Positions 41,407 to 51,674 of a stretch of DNA of 64,000 bases are shown in pieces. This DNA comes from Bdellovibrionales bacterium GWB1_55_8 (lineage in GTDB: Bacteria; Bdellovibrionota; UBA1018). How positions within the stretch are numbered: the stretch's first letter is position 1; each line of letters starts with the position of its first letter. The translations under genes were made by a program, and so were the position numbers. The notes beneath the pieces were generated by a model. The model saw only the letters and a program-made list of their open reading frames with translations. It had not been told where the DNA came from and did not search any database. The DNA lies in assembly GCA_001769835.1 (NCBI GenBank), contig MEPR01000052.1, forward strand, positions 61,021-125,020, read 5' to 3'.

Positions 41407-44310
41407 ATGAACAATCAAGATCAAGTCCTGCCGTCGTCGCTCCGTTACACTGATCATTTCACAGACAGACACCTTGGGCCGAACTCCAGCGAGATTGAAC
41501 ACATGCTGAAGTTTCTCGGCTTCGCATCGTTGGATGACATGGTGAATGCAACGGTGCCCAAACAGATCCGCAGCGCGCGCCCGCTTCAGCTTCCAGATGC
41601 GCGCTCAGAGAGCGAAGCACTTTCTGAACTCTTTGCGCTTGCTTCTGAGAATCGCATCGCTCGCAGCTTTATCGGAACAGGTTACGCAAATTGTCTTATG
41701 CCTTCCGTTCTCCGGCGAAACCTTCTCGAAAATCCGGGCTGGTACACGCAGTACACTCCATATCAAGCTGAGATTTCGCAAGGACGTCTGGAAGCGCTGC
41801 TTAATTTCCAGACGATGGTCATGGAGCTGACCGGACTTCCGATTGCAAATGCCTCACTGCTGGATGAGGGCACGGCCGCGGCGGAAGCCATGGCCATGTT
41901 CCATGCCATCAAAGGACGCCCGGAAGCCGGAGCTTTTTTTGTTTCAAGTGGCTGCCATCCGCAGACCATCGCGGTTGTGCGCACGCGTTGCAGGCCCATC
42001 GGAGTGGAGGTGATCGTTGGGGATCACAAGGTTTTCGATTTCTCCAAGCACTCCGTTTTTGGAGCGCTGCTGTCCTATCCTTCAACTGATGGCACGGTTG
42101 AGAACTATCGTGGTTTCATTGATAGGGCTCACGCCGCTGGGGCGCTTGTAGCGATCTCCGCGGACATTCTGGCTCTTACTATCCTAACCCCTCCCGGGGA
42201 ATTGGGTGCGGACGTCGCTCTCGGTAGCACGCAACGGTTCGGAGTTCCGATGGGATTTGGCGGTCCTCATGCTGCCTTTTTTGCCACCAAAGACGAATAC
42301 AAGCGCCAGATTTCCGGCCGCATTGTGGGCGTGTCGAAGGATGCGGACGGCAGGCCGGCGATTCGCTTGGCTTTGCAGACTCGCGAACAGCACATTCGTC
42401 GCGACAAGGCCACGAGTAACATCTGCACCGCGCAGGTTCTCCTCGCGATCATCGCAAGCATGTATGCAGTGTATCACGGACCCGAAGGCCTTCGCCGCAT
42501 AGCGGAACGAGTGCACGGGCTGACGTTAGCGCTGCGTAACGCAGTCAAACGCCTTGGCTACAACACCGGCGATGCGAACTTCTTTGATACTATCACCGTG
42601 AGCGCTGATGTGAAAACAGCACACGACCTGGTAGCGGCAGCGCTTAAGCGAAATATTAATATCAGGGATTTCGGAGACGGCCGCGTTGGGGTCACGCTTG
42701 ATGAAACAACTTCCGGAGACGATCTGGAAAAACTTCTCGCTGCATTCGCCGAGGTAAAAGGAACTAAGGCGTCGTTTAGCCCGGCTGAGCTCTCAGCGGC
42801 AGGCGACGCGCGGATCCCGGCGGAGTTAGCCCGGAAATCGGCTTGCCTTCAGCACCCGATCTTCAGCCGCTACCATTCGGAAACGGAAATGCTGCGTTAC
42901 CTTTATCGGTTGCAGTCCAAAGATCTTTCTTTGACTGCTTCCATGATTCCTCTCGGCTCCTGCACGATGAAACTCAATGCGGCCGCCGAGATGTTCCCCA
43001 TCAGCTGGCGCGAATTCGCGGAAATGCATCCTTTTGCTCCCGCGGATCAGACAAAGGGCTACAAAAAAATGATCGGACAGCTCGAGTCGATGCTCGCCGA
43101 GGTGACGGGTTTCGAGGCGATCTCCGTCCAGCCCAATGCGGGCTCGCAGGGCGAGTACACGGGCCTTCTTGTTATTCGACAGTACCATGAGAGCCGAGGC
43201 GATCTGAAACGGAACGTCTGTCTGATTCCGCGCTCTGCGCATGGGACGAATCCGGCCAGCGCGGCGCTTGCCGGGATGAATGTGGTTGTCGTGGATTGCG
43301 ACACGATGGGAAATATCGATGTTCAAGATCTGCGCACGAAAGCCAAGGAGCATGCCGATACACTTGGCGCATTGATGGTGACTTACCCTTCCACGCATGG
43401 CGTTTTTGAGGAGGCCATTCGTGAAATCTGCGACATCGTTCATCAGCACGGTGGCCAGGTCTACATGGATGGCGCCAATATGAACGCCCAGATCGGCCTT
43501 TGTCGGCCCGCAGAGATTGGGGCGGATGTTTGCCATTTGAACCTTCACAAAACTTTCGCCATCCCGCACGGCGGCGGAGGCCCTGGTGTCGGACCGATCG
43601 GCGTCAAAGCGCATCTGAAGCCCTTCCTTCCATCTCACCCGATTGTGGCGACCGGTGGTCAGCAGGGAATTGGTCCCGTTTCCGCGGCTCCCTGGGGAAG
43701 TGCGGGAATTTTGCCGATTTCTTGGATGTACATTCGGATGATGGGCGCAGAGGGGCTCAAGAAAGCCACGCAAGTGGCGATCCTGAACGCGAACTACATC
43801 GCAAAGCGGCTCCAACCTCATTACCCGGTTCTTTATCGCGGAAAAGAAGGAATGGTCGCGCACGAGTGCATTTTTGATGTTCATCAGATCAAGGATGCTA
43901 CGGGAGTGGACGTTGAGGACATTGCGAAGCGGTTGATGGATTATGGCTTCCACGCGCCAACGATCTCGTTTCCGGTTCCCGGCACGCTCATGGTGGAGCC
44001 CACCGAGAGTGAATCCAAGCGTGAGCTGGATCGCTTCTGCGAAGCCATGATCTCGATCAGAGAAGAGATTGCTGAAATTGCATCCGGTAAAGCGGATCGC
44101 CAGAATAACCTCCTGAAGAATGCGCCCCACACAGCGGAACGGATTTCCCGTACTGAGTGGACGCATCCCTACGGCCGCGAAAGGGCGGCCTTTCCGGTTG
44201 CATCCCTTCGGGATTACAAATTCTGGCCGGCCGTTGGACGAATCAATAACGTCCTCGGTGATCGGCAGCTGATTTGTGCGTGCCCGCCCATCGAAGAATA
44301 CGCTAAGTAA
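41407..44310 (+). CDS. gcvP: Glycine dehydrogenase (aminomethyl-transferring), P protein
   Basis: 967 aa single chain; [52 protein letters not shown]. Confidence 0.98.
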   Translation: MNNQDQVLPSSLRYTDHFTDRHLGPNSSEIEHMLKFLGFASLDDMVNATVPKQIRSARPLQLPDARSESEALSELFALASENRIARSFIGTGYANCLMPSVLRRNLLENPGWYTQYTPYQAEISQGRLEALLNFQTMVMELTGLPIANASLLDEGTAAAEAMAMFHAIKGRPEAGAFFVSSGCHPQTIAVVRTRCRPIGVEVIVGDHKVFDFSKHSVFGALLSYPSTDGTVENYRGFIDRAHAAGALVAISADILALTILTPPGELGADVALGSTQRFGVPMGFGGPHAAFFATKDEYKRQISGRIVGVSKDADGRPAIRLALQTREQHIRRDKATSNICTAQVLLAIIASMYAVYHGPEGLRRIAERVHGLTLALRNAVKRLGYNTGDANFFDTITVSADVKTAHDLVAAALKRNINIRDFGDGRVGVTLDETTSGDDLEKLLAAFAEVKGTKASFSPAELSAAGDARIPAELARKSACLQHPIFSRYHSETEMLRYLYRLQSKDLSLTASMIPLGSCTMKLNAAAEMFPISWREFAEMHPFAPADQTKGYKKMIGQLESMLAEVTGFEAISVQPNAGSQGEYTGLLVIRQYHESRGDLKRNVCLIPRSAHGTNPASAALAGMNVVVVDCDTMGNIDVQDLRTKAKEHADTLGALMVTYPSTHGVFEEAIREICDIVHQHGGQVYMDGANMNAQIGLCRPAEIGADVCHLNLHKTFAIPHGGGGPGVGPIGVKAHLKPFLPSHPIVATGGQQGIGPVSAAPWGSAGILPISWMYIRMMGAEGLKKATQVAILNANYIAKRLQPHYPVLYRGKEGMVAHECIFDVHQIKDATGVDVEDIAKRLMDYGFHAPTISFPVPGTLMVEPTESESKRELDRFCEAMISIREEIAEIASGKADRQNNLLKNAPHTAERISRTEWTHPYGRERAAFPVASLRDYKFWPAVGRINNVLGDRQLICACPPIEEYAK

Positions 44311-44461
44311 TTCGAGACTTAGGGTTCGACCACATGCCGAGATTTCTAACCGCAAACGGCCATAAAAAAACGAGCCTAAACTTGACAACTTTCATCAGTT
44401 ATTAGACAAGGTGTTCCTCCGGGCCAACTTTCTGGCCGGAAACGAAAGAGGAACAACGGTG

Positions 44462-45241
44462 ATGATTAAAAGTCGCGTCCCCTTCCGATGGCTTCATGGC
44501 TCGATGGCCGTACTCACAGTCGCGGCTATGGGTTCCGCGGCTGCATGGGCTGCGCCGGAAATAGCCGGTGGTACCCGTGTTTATTCGGGACACCCGATCG
44601 CCCGTTCGACAGTGATGTTGCAATCCGAGACGCCGGCAGGCACCAGCCTGTGCTCAGCCTCGATTCTGGCATCAGACATCATTCTGACCGCAGCTCACTG
44701 CGTGACGGATGCGAGCGATGTGAAGATCATCTTTGGAATCAGCGCAAAAGAGGCTGTACATGTCGCCTCGGCCCAGAAGGTCCTCGTGCCCGAACTCTAC
44801 ACTCAAAAAGGAGTGTTCGATATTGCGCTGATCCGCTTCTCCGGGGGATTGCCGAAAAGTTATCGAGCTGCTGAACTGCTGCCGAGTCCTCGTTTACTCA
44901 AGGCGAACACGCCGATCATTGTGGCGGGCTTCGGAATCACAAACATGAAAACGCATGAAGGCGCAGGAATTCTTCGAATGGTTGGAGAAAAGATTCACCC
45001 CAAGAACAAACCAGGCGTTGAGGTGGTGTTTAATCACGCTGTTAACACCAGTGTTTGCCCCGGAGACTCCGGCGGGCCCGCGTTCTTGCGCGTAGGGACC
45101 AGTTATCAACTGTTTGGTGTGGCCAGTCGGATAGCGGTCTCGGATGGTCCATGTGGGTCGTTGTCGATATACACCGATATTCATGACGTGCGCGTCATGG
45201 GGTACATCAAGGACGCAATCAAGTTACTTCGAAAAGACTAG
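44462..45241 (+). CDS. Secreted trypsin-like serine protease (S1)
   Basis: Signal peptide MIKSRVPFRWLHGSMAVLTVAAMGSAAAWA; triad motifs LTAAHCV, GVFDIALIRF, CPGDSGGPAF. Confidence 0.92.
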   Translation: MIKSRVPFRWLHGSMAVLTVAAMGSAAAWAAPEIAGGTRVYSGHPIARSTVMLQSETPAGTSLCSASILASDIILTAAHCVTDASDVKIIFGISAKEAVHVASAQKVLVPELYTQKGVFDIALIRFSGGLPKSYRAAELLPSPRLLKANTPIIVAGFGITNMKTHEGAGILRMVGEKIHPKNKPGVEVVFNHAVNTSVCPGDSGGPAFLRVGTSYQLFGVASRIAVSDGPCGSLSIYTDIHDVRVMGYIKDAIKLLRKD

Positions 45242-45259
45242 AATTTTGTCGAGGAGGGG

Positions 45260-45309
45260 CGCTTTTTTCCGCGCGTCCGAATTACTGCACGGGCGCGCGG
45301 AAAAAAGCG
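45260..45309. terminator. Bidirectional Rho-independent terminator between convergent protease and gcvH genes
   Basis: Perfect 16-nt inverted repeat CGCTTTTTTCCGCGCG (45260-45275) / CGCGCGGAAAAAAGCG (45294-45309). Confidence 0.8.
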
Positions 45310-45312
45310 GTC

Positions 45313-45699
45313 TTACTTCAGCGAGGCGACGTATTTTGAATACGAATCAGCGTCCATCAGATCTTTGATCGAAGCCGGATCGGTCAGTTCGATTTTAACC
45401 ATCCAGGCTTTTCCATGCGGATCCTTGTTCAGCTGGCCGGGTTCATCGCCGATGGCGGCGTTCACTTCGACCACTTTTCCGGTAGCAGGCGAGTAAAGGT
45501 CGGATACGGCCTTGATGCTTTCGACGACGCCGAAGGTGTCACCTTTTTTAAGTGTGCGTCCGACAGAGGGAAGCTCCGCGAAAACGATATCGCCGAGTGA
45601 GCTTTGCGCATGATCGGTGATGCCAACAGTGACGACATTCCCGTCGATCTTGGCCCACTCATGTTCTTTCGTGTACTTCAAATTAGCTGGGTAATTCAT
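45313..45699 (-). CDS. gcvH: Glycine cleavage system H protein
   Basis: LKYTKEHEWAKIDGNVVTVGITDHAQSSLGDIVFAELPSVG...GVVESIKAVSDLYSP. Confidence 0.97.
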   Translation of the reverse strand: MNYPANLKYTKEHEWAKIDGNVVTVGITDHAQSSLGDIVFAELPSVGRTLKKGDTFGVVESIKAVSDLYSPATGKVVEVNAAIGDEPGQLNKDPHGKAWMVKIELTDPASIKDLMDADSYSKYVASLK

Positions 45700-45716
45700 G
45701 GTGTTCTCCTTATTAG

Positions 45717-46841
45717 TCAGTAGGGACGTTTGTAAAATGGTGTCGGAATCACTTCTGCCGCAAGTTTCTTTCCGCGAATGTCCACGGTCAGGCGCGTGCC
45801 GATGGCGGCCTGGTTTTTCGCGACATACGCGATTCCGATGGCCTGGTTCAATGAGGGTGCAAGAGTTCCACTGGTGATCGCACCCAGCTGCGTCTTTCCG
45901 TCCTCGGAAAACACGCTGTAGCCCTGGCGCGGCACGCCCTTGTCCAAAAGCTTCAGCCCGACGAGCTGCTGCGGCAAGCCTTTCTGCTTGCCCTGGATGA
46001 TCGCGGCTTTGCCGACAAAGTCCCCCTTGTCGAGCTTCACAACCCAGCCGACGCCGGCTGCAAATGGGTTCGTCTGTTCGGAGAGCTCGTGTCCATAGAG
46101 CGGAAACTTCATCTCAAGACGTAAAGTGTCGCGAGCGCCAAGGCCCACCGGCTTCAACCCGAGCGGAGTGCCTGCTTCGAGCAGAGCGCGCCAGACCTCG
46201 GGACCTTTGTTCCATGGAATATAAAGTTCGAAACCATCTTCGCCTGTGTAGCCGGTCCGGGCGATGATGGCAGGAATGCCGCCCAGAAGGGCGCCTTCCG
46301 TGAACCAGTAATATTTAACGGACGAGAGCGGGACCTTCGTCAGTTTTTGGGTGATCTTTTCCGCCAGAGGACCCTGAATGGCGATCTGGGTGTAATTCGA
46401 GCTCTCGTTGGAGATGCGAAGGTCCGATGCCTGCGGATTTGCCTGGCGAAATTCCTTCTCGATCTGAAGCATGTGCGCGAAGTCTTTATCCGTGTTGCTT
46501 GCATTGATCACCAGGAAGTAGCGGTCTTTTGCGCGACGATAGACCAGCAGGTCATCCACGATTCCGCCCTGATGGTTGCACATTTCCGTATAGAGCGCTT
46601 GATTGATCGCGAGTTTGGCGGCGTCATTCGTGACCAGATAGTTCACGAAGGCTTCCGATGCCGCGCCTTCCACGTGAACTTCGCCCATGTGGCTGACATC
46701 GAAAAGTCCGGCAGTGGTTCGGCACGCGATGTGTTCATCCATCACGCCCGTATATTGAACCGGCAGTTCCCAGCCACCAAAGTCGACAATGCGACCTCCG
46801 AGTTTCACGTGTTCTTCATATAAAGACGTTCTCTTCAGCAT
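45717..46841 (-). CDS. gcvT: Glycine cleavage system aminomethyltransferase (T protein)
   Basis: LKRTSLYEEHVKLGGRIVDFGGWELPVQYTGVMDEH, TGLFDVSHMGEV, GYTGEDGFELY. Confidence 0.97.
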   Translation of the reverse strand: MLKRTSLYEEHVKLGGRIVDFGGWELPVQYTGVMDEHIACRTTAGLFDVSHMGEVHVEGAASEAFVNYLVTNDAAKLAINQALYTEMCNHQGGIVDDLLVYRRAKDRYFLVINASNTDKDFAHMLQIEKEFRQANPQASDLRISNESSNYTQIAIQGPLAEKITQKLTKVPLSSVKYYWFTEGALLGGIPAIIARTGYTGEDGFELYIPWNKGPEVWRALLEAGTPLGLKPVGLGARDTLRLEMKFPLYGHELSEQTNPFAAGVGWVVKLDKGDFVGKAAIIQGKQKGLPQQLVGLKLLDKGVPRQGYSVFSEDGKTQLGAITSGTLAPSLNQAIGIAYVAKNQAAIGTRLTVDIRGKKLAAEVIPTPFYKRPY

Positions 46842-46908
46842 AGAAATTTCTCTCTCTTTCCCATTTGAATAGGAGGGTTTTACCGCACCAGGCGGCCCAG
46901 TGTCCAGT

Positions 46909-47760
46909 TCAGCGGGATCGCTCTTCAGCTGCCCAGATGGTATTCTGCAGAAGGACGGCGATCGTCATGGGCCCGACGCCCCCAGGAACGGGCGTCATAG
47001 CCGACGCTTTACGCGCGACGTCGTCAAAAACGACATCGCCCACGACCTTTCCCTCTGCATTGCGATGAATGCCGACATCCACTACGACGGCTCCTTCGCG
47101 AACATATGAAGAGTCGATCAAGCCGGGTTTTCCAGCGGCAACGACGACGATGTCAGCCTGAGAAGAGATCGCCCGGAGGTTGGGGGTTCTGCTGTGGCAG
47201 TGCAGGACGGTAGCATCCGCCTGCAAGAGCATCGCAGCCATCGGTTTTCCGACAATCGAGCTTCTTCCGATCACACAGGCGAGCTTTCCTGCGGGCTGGA
47301 CCTCATAATGTTTCAATAGTTCCATTACACCAGCGGGGGTGCAGGGCTGAAAACAAGGTAATCCGAGCGCAAGTCTTCCGGTATTCACCGGGTGAAAGGC
47401 ATCAACGTCCTTCTCGGGTGCAACCCAATAGAGGACTTCTTCCTCTCGAAAGCCCTTTGGAAGCGGACGCTGGATCAGGATTCCGTCCACCCTTGGGTCT
47501 GCGTTGAGGCGATCAATGACGTTTTTCACCTCGACCGGCGTGGAGGTCACGGGAAGTGTGATGGTCTCATGCTCCATCCCGCATGCAATCGCGGCTTCCC
47601 CTTTTTTCCGCGTATAGATCACGCTTGCCGGATCTGTTCCGACGAGGACCACGGAAAGCTTCGGAGCTCTGTGATGCCTGACTAAAAAAGCGGCGGATCT
47701 TTCCTGGACAGATTTGCGGATTTTTTCGGCAACGGGCTTGGCGGCAAGCGTAAGCATCAA
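46909..47760 (-). CDS. folD: Methylenetetrahydrofolate dehydrogenase/cyclohydrolase FolD
   Basis: LSVVLVGTDPASVIYTRKKGEAAIACGME, VDGILIQRPLPK, GRSSIVGKPMAAMLLQADATVLHCHSRT, PVPGGVGPMTIAVLLQNT. Confidence 0.97.
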   Translation of the reverse strand: MMLTLAAKPVAEKIRKSVQERSAAFLVRHHRAPKLSVVLVGTDPASVIYTRKKGEAAIACGMEHETITLPVTSTPVEVKNVIDRLNADPRVDGILIQRPLPKGFREEEVLYWVAPEKDVDAFHPVNTGRLALGLPCFQPCTPAGVMELLKHYEVQPAGKLACVIGRSSIVGKPMAAMLLQADATVLHCHSRTPNLRAISSQADIVVVAAGKPGLIDSSYVREGAVVVDVGIHRNAEGKVVGDVVFDDVARKASAMTPVPGGVGPMTIAVLLQNTIWAAEERSR

Positions 47761-48013
47761 ATTCTCCTTAGAAGATAGTTCTTCGTACCACTGAAAAGGC
47801 TCGGCAACCGCAAAAACACAGCAAAGAACTCCCGGTAAGTTTTTCCCTTTTGTCTGGTGATTATTGCCGGGTGGGAAAAAGCTGCAGGGAAAAAAACCGC
47901 CACCCTGTTCCTGTGAGATTCCTGGTTAAATTGAGCCCGCCGGAAAAGCACCTAAATTCCAAACACCTACATGGGGAACTGATCCTGCCGGCCGTCCTCA
48001 AGAAAAAAAGACT

Positions 48014-48040
48014 CAAGGTTTTCGTGCGGCATGCCGATTG
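48014..48040 (+). promoter_or_regulatory. Putative sigma-28 (FliA)-type promoter upstream of flagellar operon
   Basis: CAAGGTTT-N11-GCCGATTG; 6/8 match to each half of the FliA consensus TAAAGTTT-N11-GCCGATAA, about 95 nt upstream of the first flagellar ORF start. Confidence 0.55.
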
Positions 48041-48133
48041 CTCTAGTTACTCTTTGAGGCGGAGGGGTTTCCCCTGGAAGAAACCCAAGCCTGACCATGA
48101 AGGTTGGGGAGCCGTCTCGGGGGGAGTGAAGCG

Positions 48134-49027
48134 TTGGCTACGGGAATGTGGACCGCCGTTTCAGGTGCGTCCGCGCAAATGCAGAACGTGGAGATGGTCG
48201 CCAATAATCTGGCGAACGCCAACACGCCTGGATTCAAGAAAGATCTGCCGACGTTCAAGGAATATCTGGCCGTGCGCGAGCGCGAACCGGAACCACAGGA
48301 CATTCCCCGCGGGCCCATCAAAGACAAGGATTTTTATCCACTCGATGGCCGAGATCAATCCTTTGTCGTTGTGGATGGGACCTATTCAAGTTTCAAACAG
48401 GGCGCACTTCAGGTCACCAATTCGCCACTCGACGTGGCGTTGGACGGACCTGGTCTGATCGAAGTCAGTACCCCTTCGGGAACGCGTTTCACGCGACATG
48501 GAAGTCTGAAGCTGGCCATGGATGGCCAACTCGTGACCTCCGAAGGACATCCCGTGCTGGCTTCAAAACCTGCAGGGCTAGCGGGGGCGCTGGCAACTGC
48601 TGAAGCTCAACCGGGCCAAGGAGGGCTCGAGACTCAAGGAGGAGTCGCGGTTGGGCGGAGTCCCGAAGACGCAGCGCGTTTCATTAATCTTCGGGACAAA
48701 GGGCCACGCGTCACGATCAATGATGCGGGCGAGATCTACGCGGGCGAAGAGTTTATTGCGAAGCTGAGCGTCGTGGAATTTCAAGACGCGCGAAAGCTCC
48801 GGAAGACCGGAGCGCAGTTGTTCGAAAACCGTGATGCCACGAACATTGTGGCGGATCAGGCAAGGACCGTTCTCAGACAAGGCATGATCGAGACCTCGAA
48901 TGTCAATCCGATCGAGGAAATGACGAATTTGATCAAGGCGAACCGGCTCTTTGAGCACGACCTCAAGGTGATGAAGACCTTTGGCGAGATGCTTGGCCGT
49001 GAGGCCAATGACATCGGCAGATTGTAA
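48134..49027 (+). CDS. flgF: Flagellar basal-body rod protein FlgF
   Basis: Likely TTG start at 48134 after ggggggag; MATGMWTAVSGASAQMQNVEMVANNLANANTPGFKKDLPTF; C-terminal ETSNVNPIEEMTNLIKANRLFEHDLKVMKTFGEM. Confidence 0.88.
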   Translation: MATGMWTAVSGASAQMQNVEMVANNLANANTPGFKKDLPTFKEYLAVREREPEPQDIPRGPIKDKDFYPLDGRDQSFVVVDGTYSSFKQGALQVTNSPLDVALDGPGLIEVSTPSGTRFTRHGSLKLAMDGQLVTSEGHPVLASKPAGLAGALATAEAQPGQGGLETQGGVAVGRSPEDAARFINLRDKGPRVTINDAGEIYAGEEFIAKLSVVEFQDARKLRKTGAQLFENRDATNIVADQARTVLRQGMIETSNVNPIEEMTNLIKANRLFEHDLKVMKTFGEMLGREANDIGRL

Positions 49028-49043
49028 GCGAGAGGGATAAGGA

Positions 49044-49826
49044 ATGATTCGGGCATTAACCACATCAGCAACGGGACTCGAGGCGCAGCAGGCGAATATT
49101 GAGCGCATCTCGAATGACCTCGCTAACGTGAATACCGATGGCTACAAGCGTTCGCGCACGGAATTCCAGGAGCTGATGTACGAGACGATCAAAGAGGCGG
49201 GCGGATCCTTGGGTGCGGGAAGTCAGACACCTGTCGGCATCCAGAATGGCATGGGCGTGAAAGTCGGTGCGAACTACAAAATCTTCGCTCAGGGCAGCGC
49301 GAAGATGACCTATCATGATTATGATCTCATGATCGAAGGTCCGGGGTTCTTTCCGGTTCAGATGCAGAACGGTGAAGTGGGTTACACGCGTACCGGTGCC
49401 TTTCACGTGGACGCCCAGGGAAGGCTGATGCTTTCCAATGGTGCGACTATGATTCCTCAGATCACGATTCCGGCAAATGCGCAGAATGTCCTCGTCAATA
49501 ATGCCGGCGAGGTGAAGGTCACGCTTCCGGGTCAGGGCGAGGCGGTTGTCGGGCAGATTCAGCTCATAACGTTCCCGAATGAGCAGGCCCTCACCGCGAT
49601 CGGGAATGGGATTTACAAACCCAACGCGGGCACGGGAAATCCCATGCAGGGAATTCCTGGCGAGAATGGCGTGGGCGTGATTCAGCAGGGAGCGCTTGAA
49701 GGTTCGAACGTCGATGTGGCGAAAAGCATGGTCGACATGATCGCGACCCAGCGAGCGTATGAGATGGGAACGAAAGTAATGGGCGTGGCGGATCAGATGT
49801 GGGGGGCCACTGCGAATATCAAGTAG
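49044..49826 (+). CDS. flgG: Flagellar basal-body distal rod protein FlgG
   Basis: MIRALTTSATGLEAQQANIERISNDLANVNTDGYKRSRTEFQELMYET; EGSNVDVAKSMVDMIATQRAYEM. Confidence 0.96.
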   Translation: MIRALTTSATGLEAQQANIERISNDLANVNTDGYKRSRTEFQELMYETIKEAGGSLGAGSQTPVGIQNGMGVKVGANYKIFAQGSAKMTYHDYDLMIEGPGFFPVQMQNGEVGYTRTGAFHVDAQGRLMLSNGATMIPQITIPANAQNVLVNNAGEVKVTLPGQGEAVVGQIQLITFPNEQALTAIGNGIYKPNAGTGNPMQGIPGENGVGVIQQGALEGSNVDVAKSMVDMIATQRAYEMGTKVMGVADQMWGATANIK

Positions 49827-49926
49827 TGAAGGGGCTTTCTGATCCCGCTTGGGGAGGTGGGTGAAGTGAGCTGAGCAAGAGCACAGGATGTGCTCTGGAA
49901 GTTATGAAAAGCCAGGAGGGCGACCG

Positions 49927-50643
49927 GTGTTTCGGACATTTTTCTTACCATTAATAGCGCTGACCGTGCTGTTCAGCCTGGGCTGGACTCGCGCGGATGA
50001 GTTGGGCCGCAGGACGGATTCCAATGCGTCGAAACCGATTGATGCTCTCTTGCGCGCGGAATTTGAACACAAGTATCCCGGTGCACGGATTGATCTGAAT
50101 AGTGAAATTCGTTGGACTCGTGGAGAGCCGGCGCTCAATCCGCGCGAAGTCCGCATTCTTGAGGAGACCGCCAGGGGAGAGGCGCGGTTCTCAATGCAGG
50201 ACACCGTGGGCGTGCGCGCCGAAGGCTGGATCTCGTTCTCCGCCTGGGTTCCCACCTGGGTCGCTGCAAGGAGGATTCGCCCAGGCGAGAAAATTCGCCC
50301 TGACATGGTGAGCGCCCAGGAAGTGAACGTCGCCACCGGACAGGCGCGCGAGTATCGCGGAGTCATTCTTCAGCGCGATACCCAGCTCTCGGGGCTTGAG
50401 GCGCGCCAGACCATCATCGAAGGCCAGTTCTTCACAACTACCGCAGTTCAGAAGGTTCCCGATATTCGTCGCGGAGACGCGGTCACGGTGCGCATCCACT
50501 CCGGCGAGCTCCTGCTTACGACGCGAGCGGTGGCGGAAGAACCCGCCTATATTGACGGCTCCGTCCGGGTGATCACCTCAAAAACAAAACGTCAGCTCGT
50601 GGGAAGCCTGATCGCTGATGGAATCGTGGAGGTGAGGCTGTGA
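49927..50643 (+). CDS. flgA: Flagella basal body P-ring formation protein FlgA
   Basis: SAF-type C-terminus: RRIRPGEKIRPDMVSAQEVNVA..., RGDAVTVRIHSGELLLTTRAVAEEPAYIDGSVRVITSKTKRQLVG. Probable GTG start at 49927. Confidence 0.9.
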   Translation: MFRTFFLPLIALTVLFSLGWTRADELGRRTDSNASKPIDALLRAEFEHKYPGARIDLNSEIRWTRGEPALNPREVRILEETARGEARFSMQDTVGVRAEGWISFSAWVPTWVAARRIRPGEKIRPDMVSAQEVNVATGQAREYRGVILQRDTQLSGLEARQTIIEGQFFTTTAVQKVPDIRRGDAVTVRIHSGELLLTTRAVAEEPAYIDGSVRVITSKTKRQLVGSLIADGIVEVRL

Positions 50644-51674
50644 AACATCTCCTTGTCGCGGTTCTTCTGATCGGGTCCGCGTTTGCGAGCACGGGTTGCT
50701 CACGAATGATGGGTGACCTCAGGCGGGATTTTGATGATGACGTCTATGCGACCAGTTCCGAGCCCCCGGTTACGGGCGGACGCTGGGCTGAGCGCGGATT
50801 TCTAGAGGAGAGCACGCCGGGTGGCGGTTATCGCGCGGACCGGTACGCCGCCGTCGGGCACGCGGAGAGACGCCCCGCGTCCGCCGGGACCGATTACTCC
50901 GGCAGCTCAGAAAGATCGTGGATTACGCCGGAGCGCGCGCAGGCGAATCGGCGCGAAACTTATCGGAGCCCGGCCAGCCTTGAGGGAGCGGCCGCAGCTT
51001 CCGGCCAGTTCGTCGTCAATGAACCTTCCCGCCCGCGCACTTACTATAAAAACGGGGAGCGCGCGACGCGATCGGACTTCGTCGACGATTCACAGACAGA
51101 GGGGTCCCTCTGGGCTTCAAACGGGCAGACGAATTACTATTTCAGTAAAAACCGCGTGCGTGGCGTCGGAGACATCGTCTCGATCATCGTCGAAGATGAT
51201 CTGCTGAAGGATGTGGTCCAGGAGATGAAGCGGTCCCTGAACCCCGCGGAAAAGCAGGCGGAACTCAGCATCGCGCAGGAACGTCTCACAGCGAAGTTTT
51301 TGATGGCGAGCGCCGAGAAAAGCCGCGCGGATTCAATTCAGGCGGTGGCTGCCGCGCCGGAGCGAAAGCCTGCTGCCGAGCAGACCCAGGGAGTGGTTCC
51401 GCTCGAGGAGCCGGTGCTCCCGACCGCGACGATGGCCGATGTGGACATCGCTGGTGCCGTCGAACTCAAGGCCACCGATACGATGCTTGCTGAAATTATG
51501 GAGCGCTATCCAAATGGGAATTTTAGGATCCGCGGGACCAAGCGCGTCCGCTACAGGAACGGCAGTCCGCGCTTACTGACGCTCGTTGGAATTGTCCGCG
51601 CGCAGGACATCACTGAAGAAGACATTTTGAACTCGGGGAAGCTCTATGAATATCGCCTTGAAGCCATTCAATAG
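50640..51674 (+). CDS. flgH: Flagellar L-ring protein FlgH (long, divergent)
   Basis: Lipoprotein signal FASTGCS; SLWASNGQTNYYFSKNRVRGVGDIVSIIVEDD; C-terminal GNFRIRGTKRVRYRNGSPRLLTLVGIVRAQDITEEDILNSGKLYEYRLE. Confidence 0.9.
   Translation: MKHLLVAVLLIGSAFASTGCSRMMGDLRRDFDDDVYATSSEPPVTGGRWAERGFLEESTPGGGYRADRYAAVGHAERRPASAGTDYSGSSERSWITPERAQANRRETYRSPASLEGAAAASGQFVVNEPSRPRTYYKNGERATRSDFVDDSQTEGSLWASNGQTNYYFSKNRVRGVGDIVSIIVEDDLLKDVVQEMKRSLNPAEKQAELSIAQERLTAKFLMASAEKSRADSIQAVAAAPERKPAAEQTQGVVPLEEPVLPTATMADVDIAGAVELKATDTMLAEIMERYPNGNFRIRGTKRVRYRNGSPRLLTLVGIVRAQDITEEDILNSGKLYEYRLEAIQ

Noticed and set aside
42826-44388. 520-aa ORF on - strand
   Set aside because: Antisense shadow of gcvP; His/Arg-rich, no domain.
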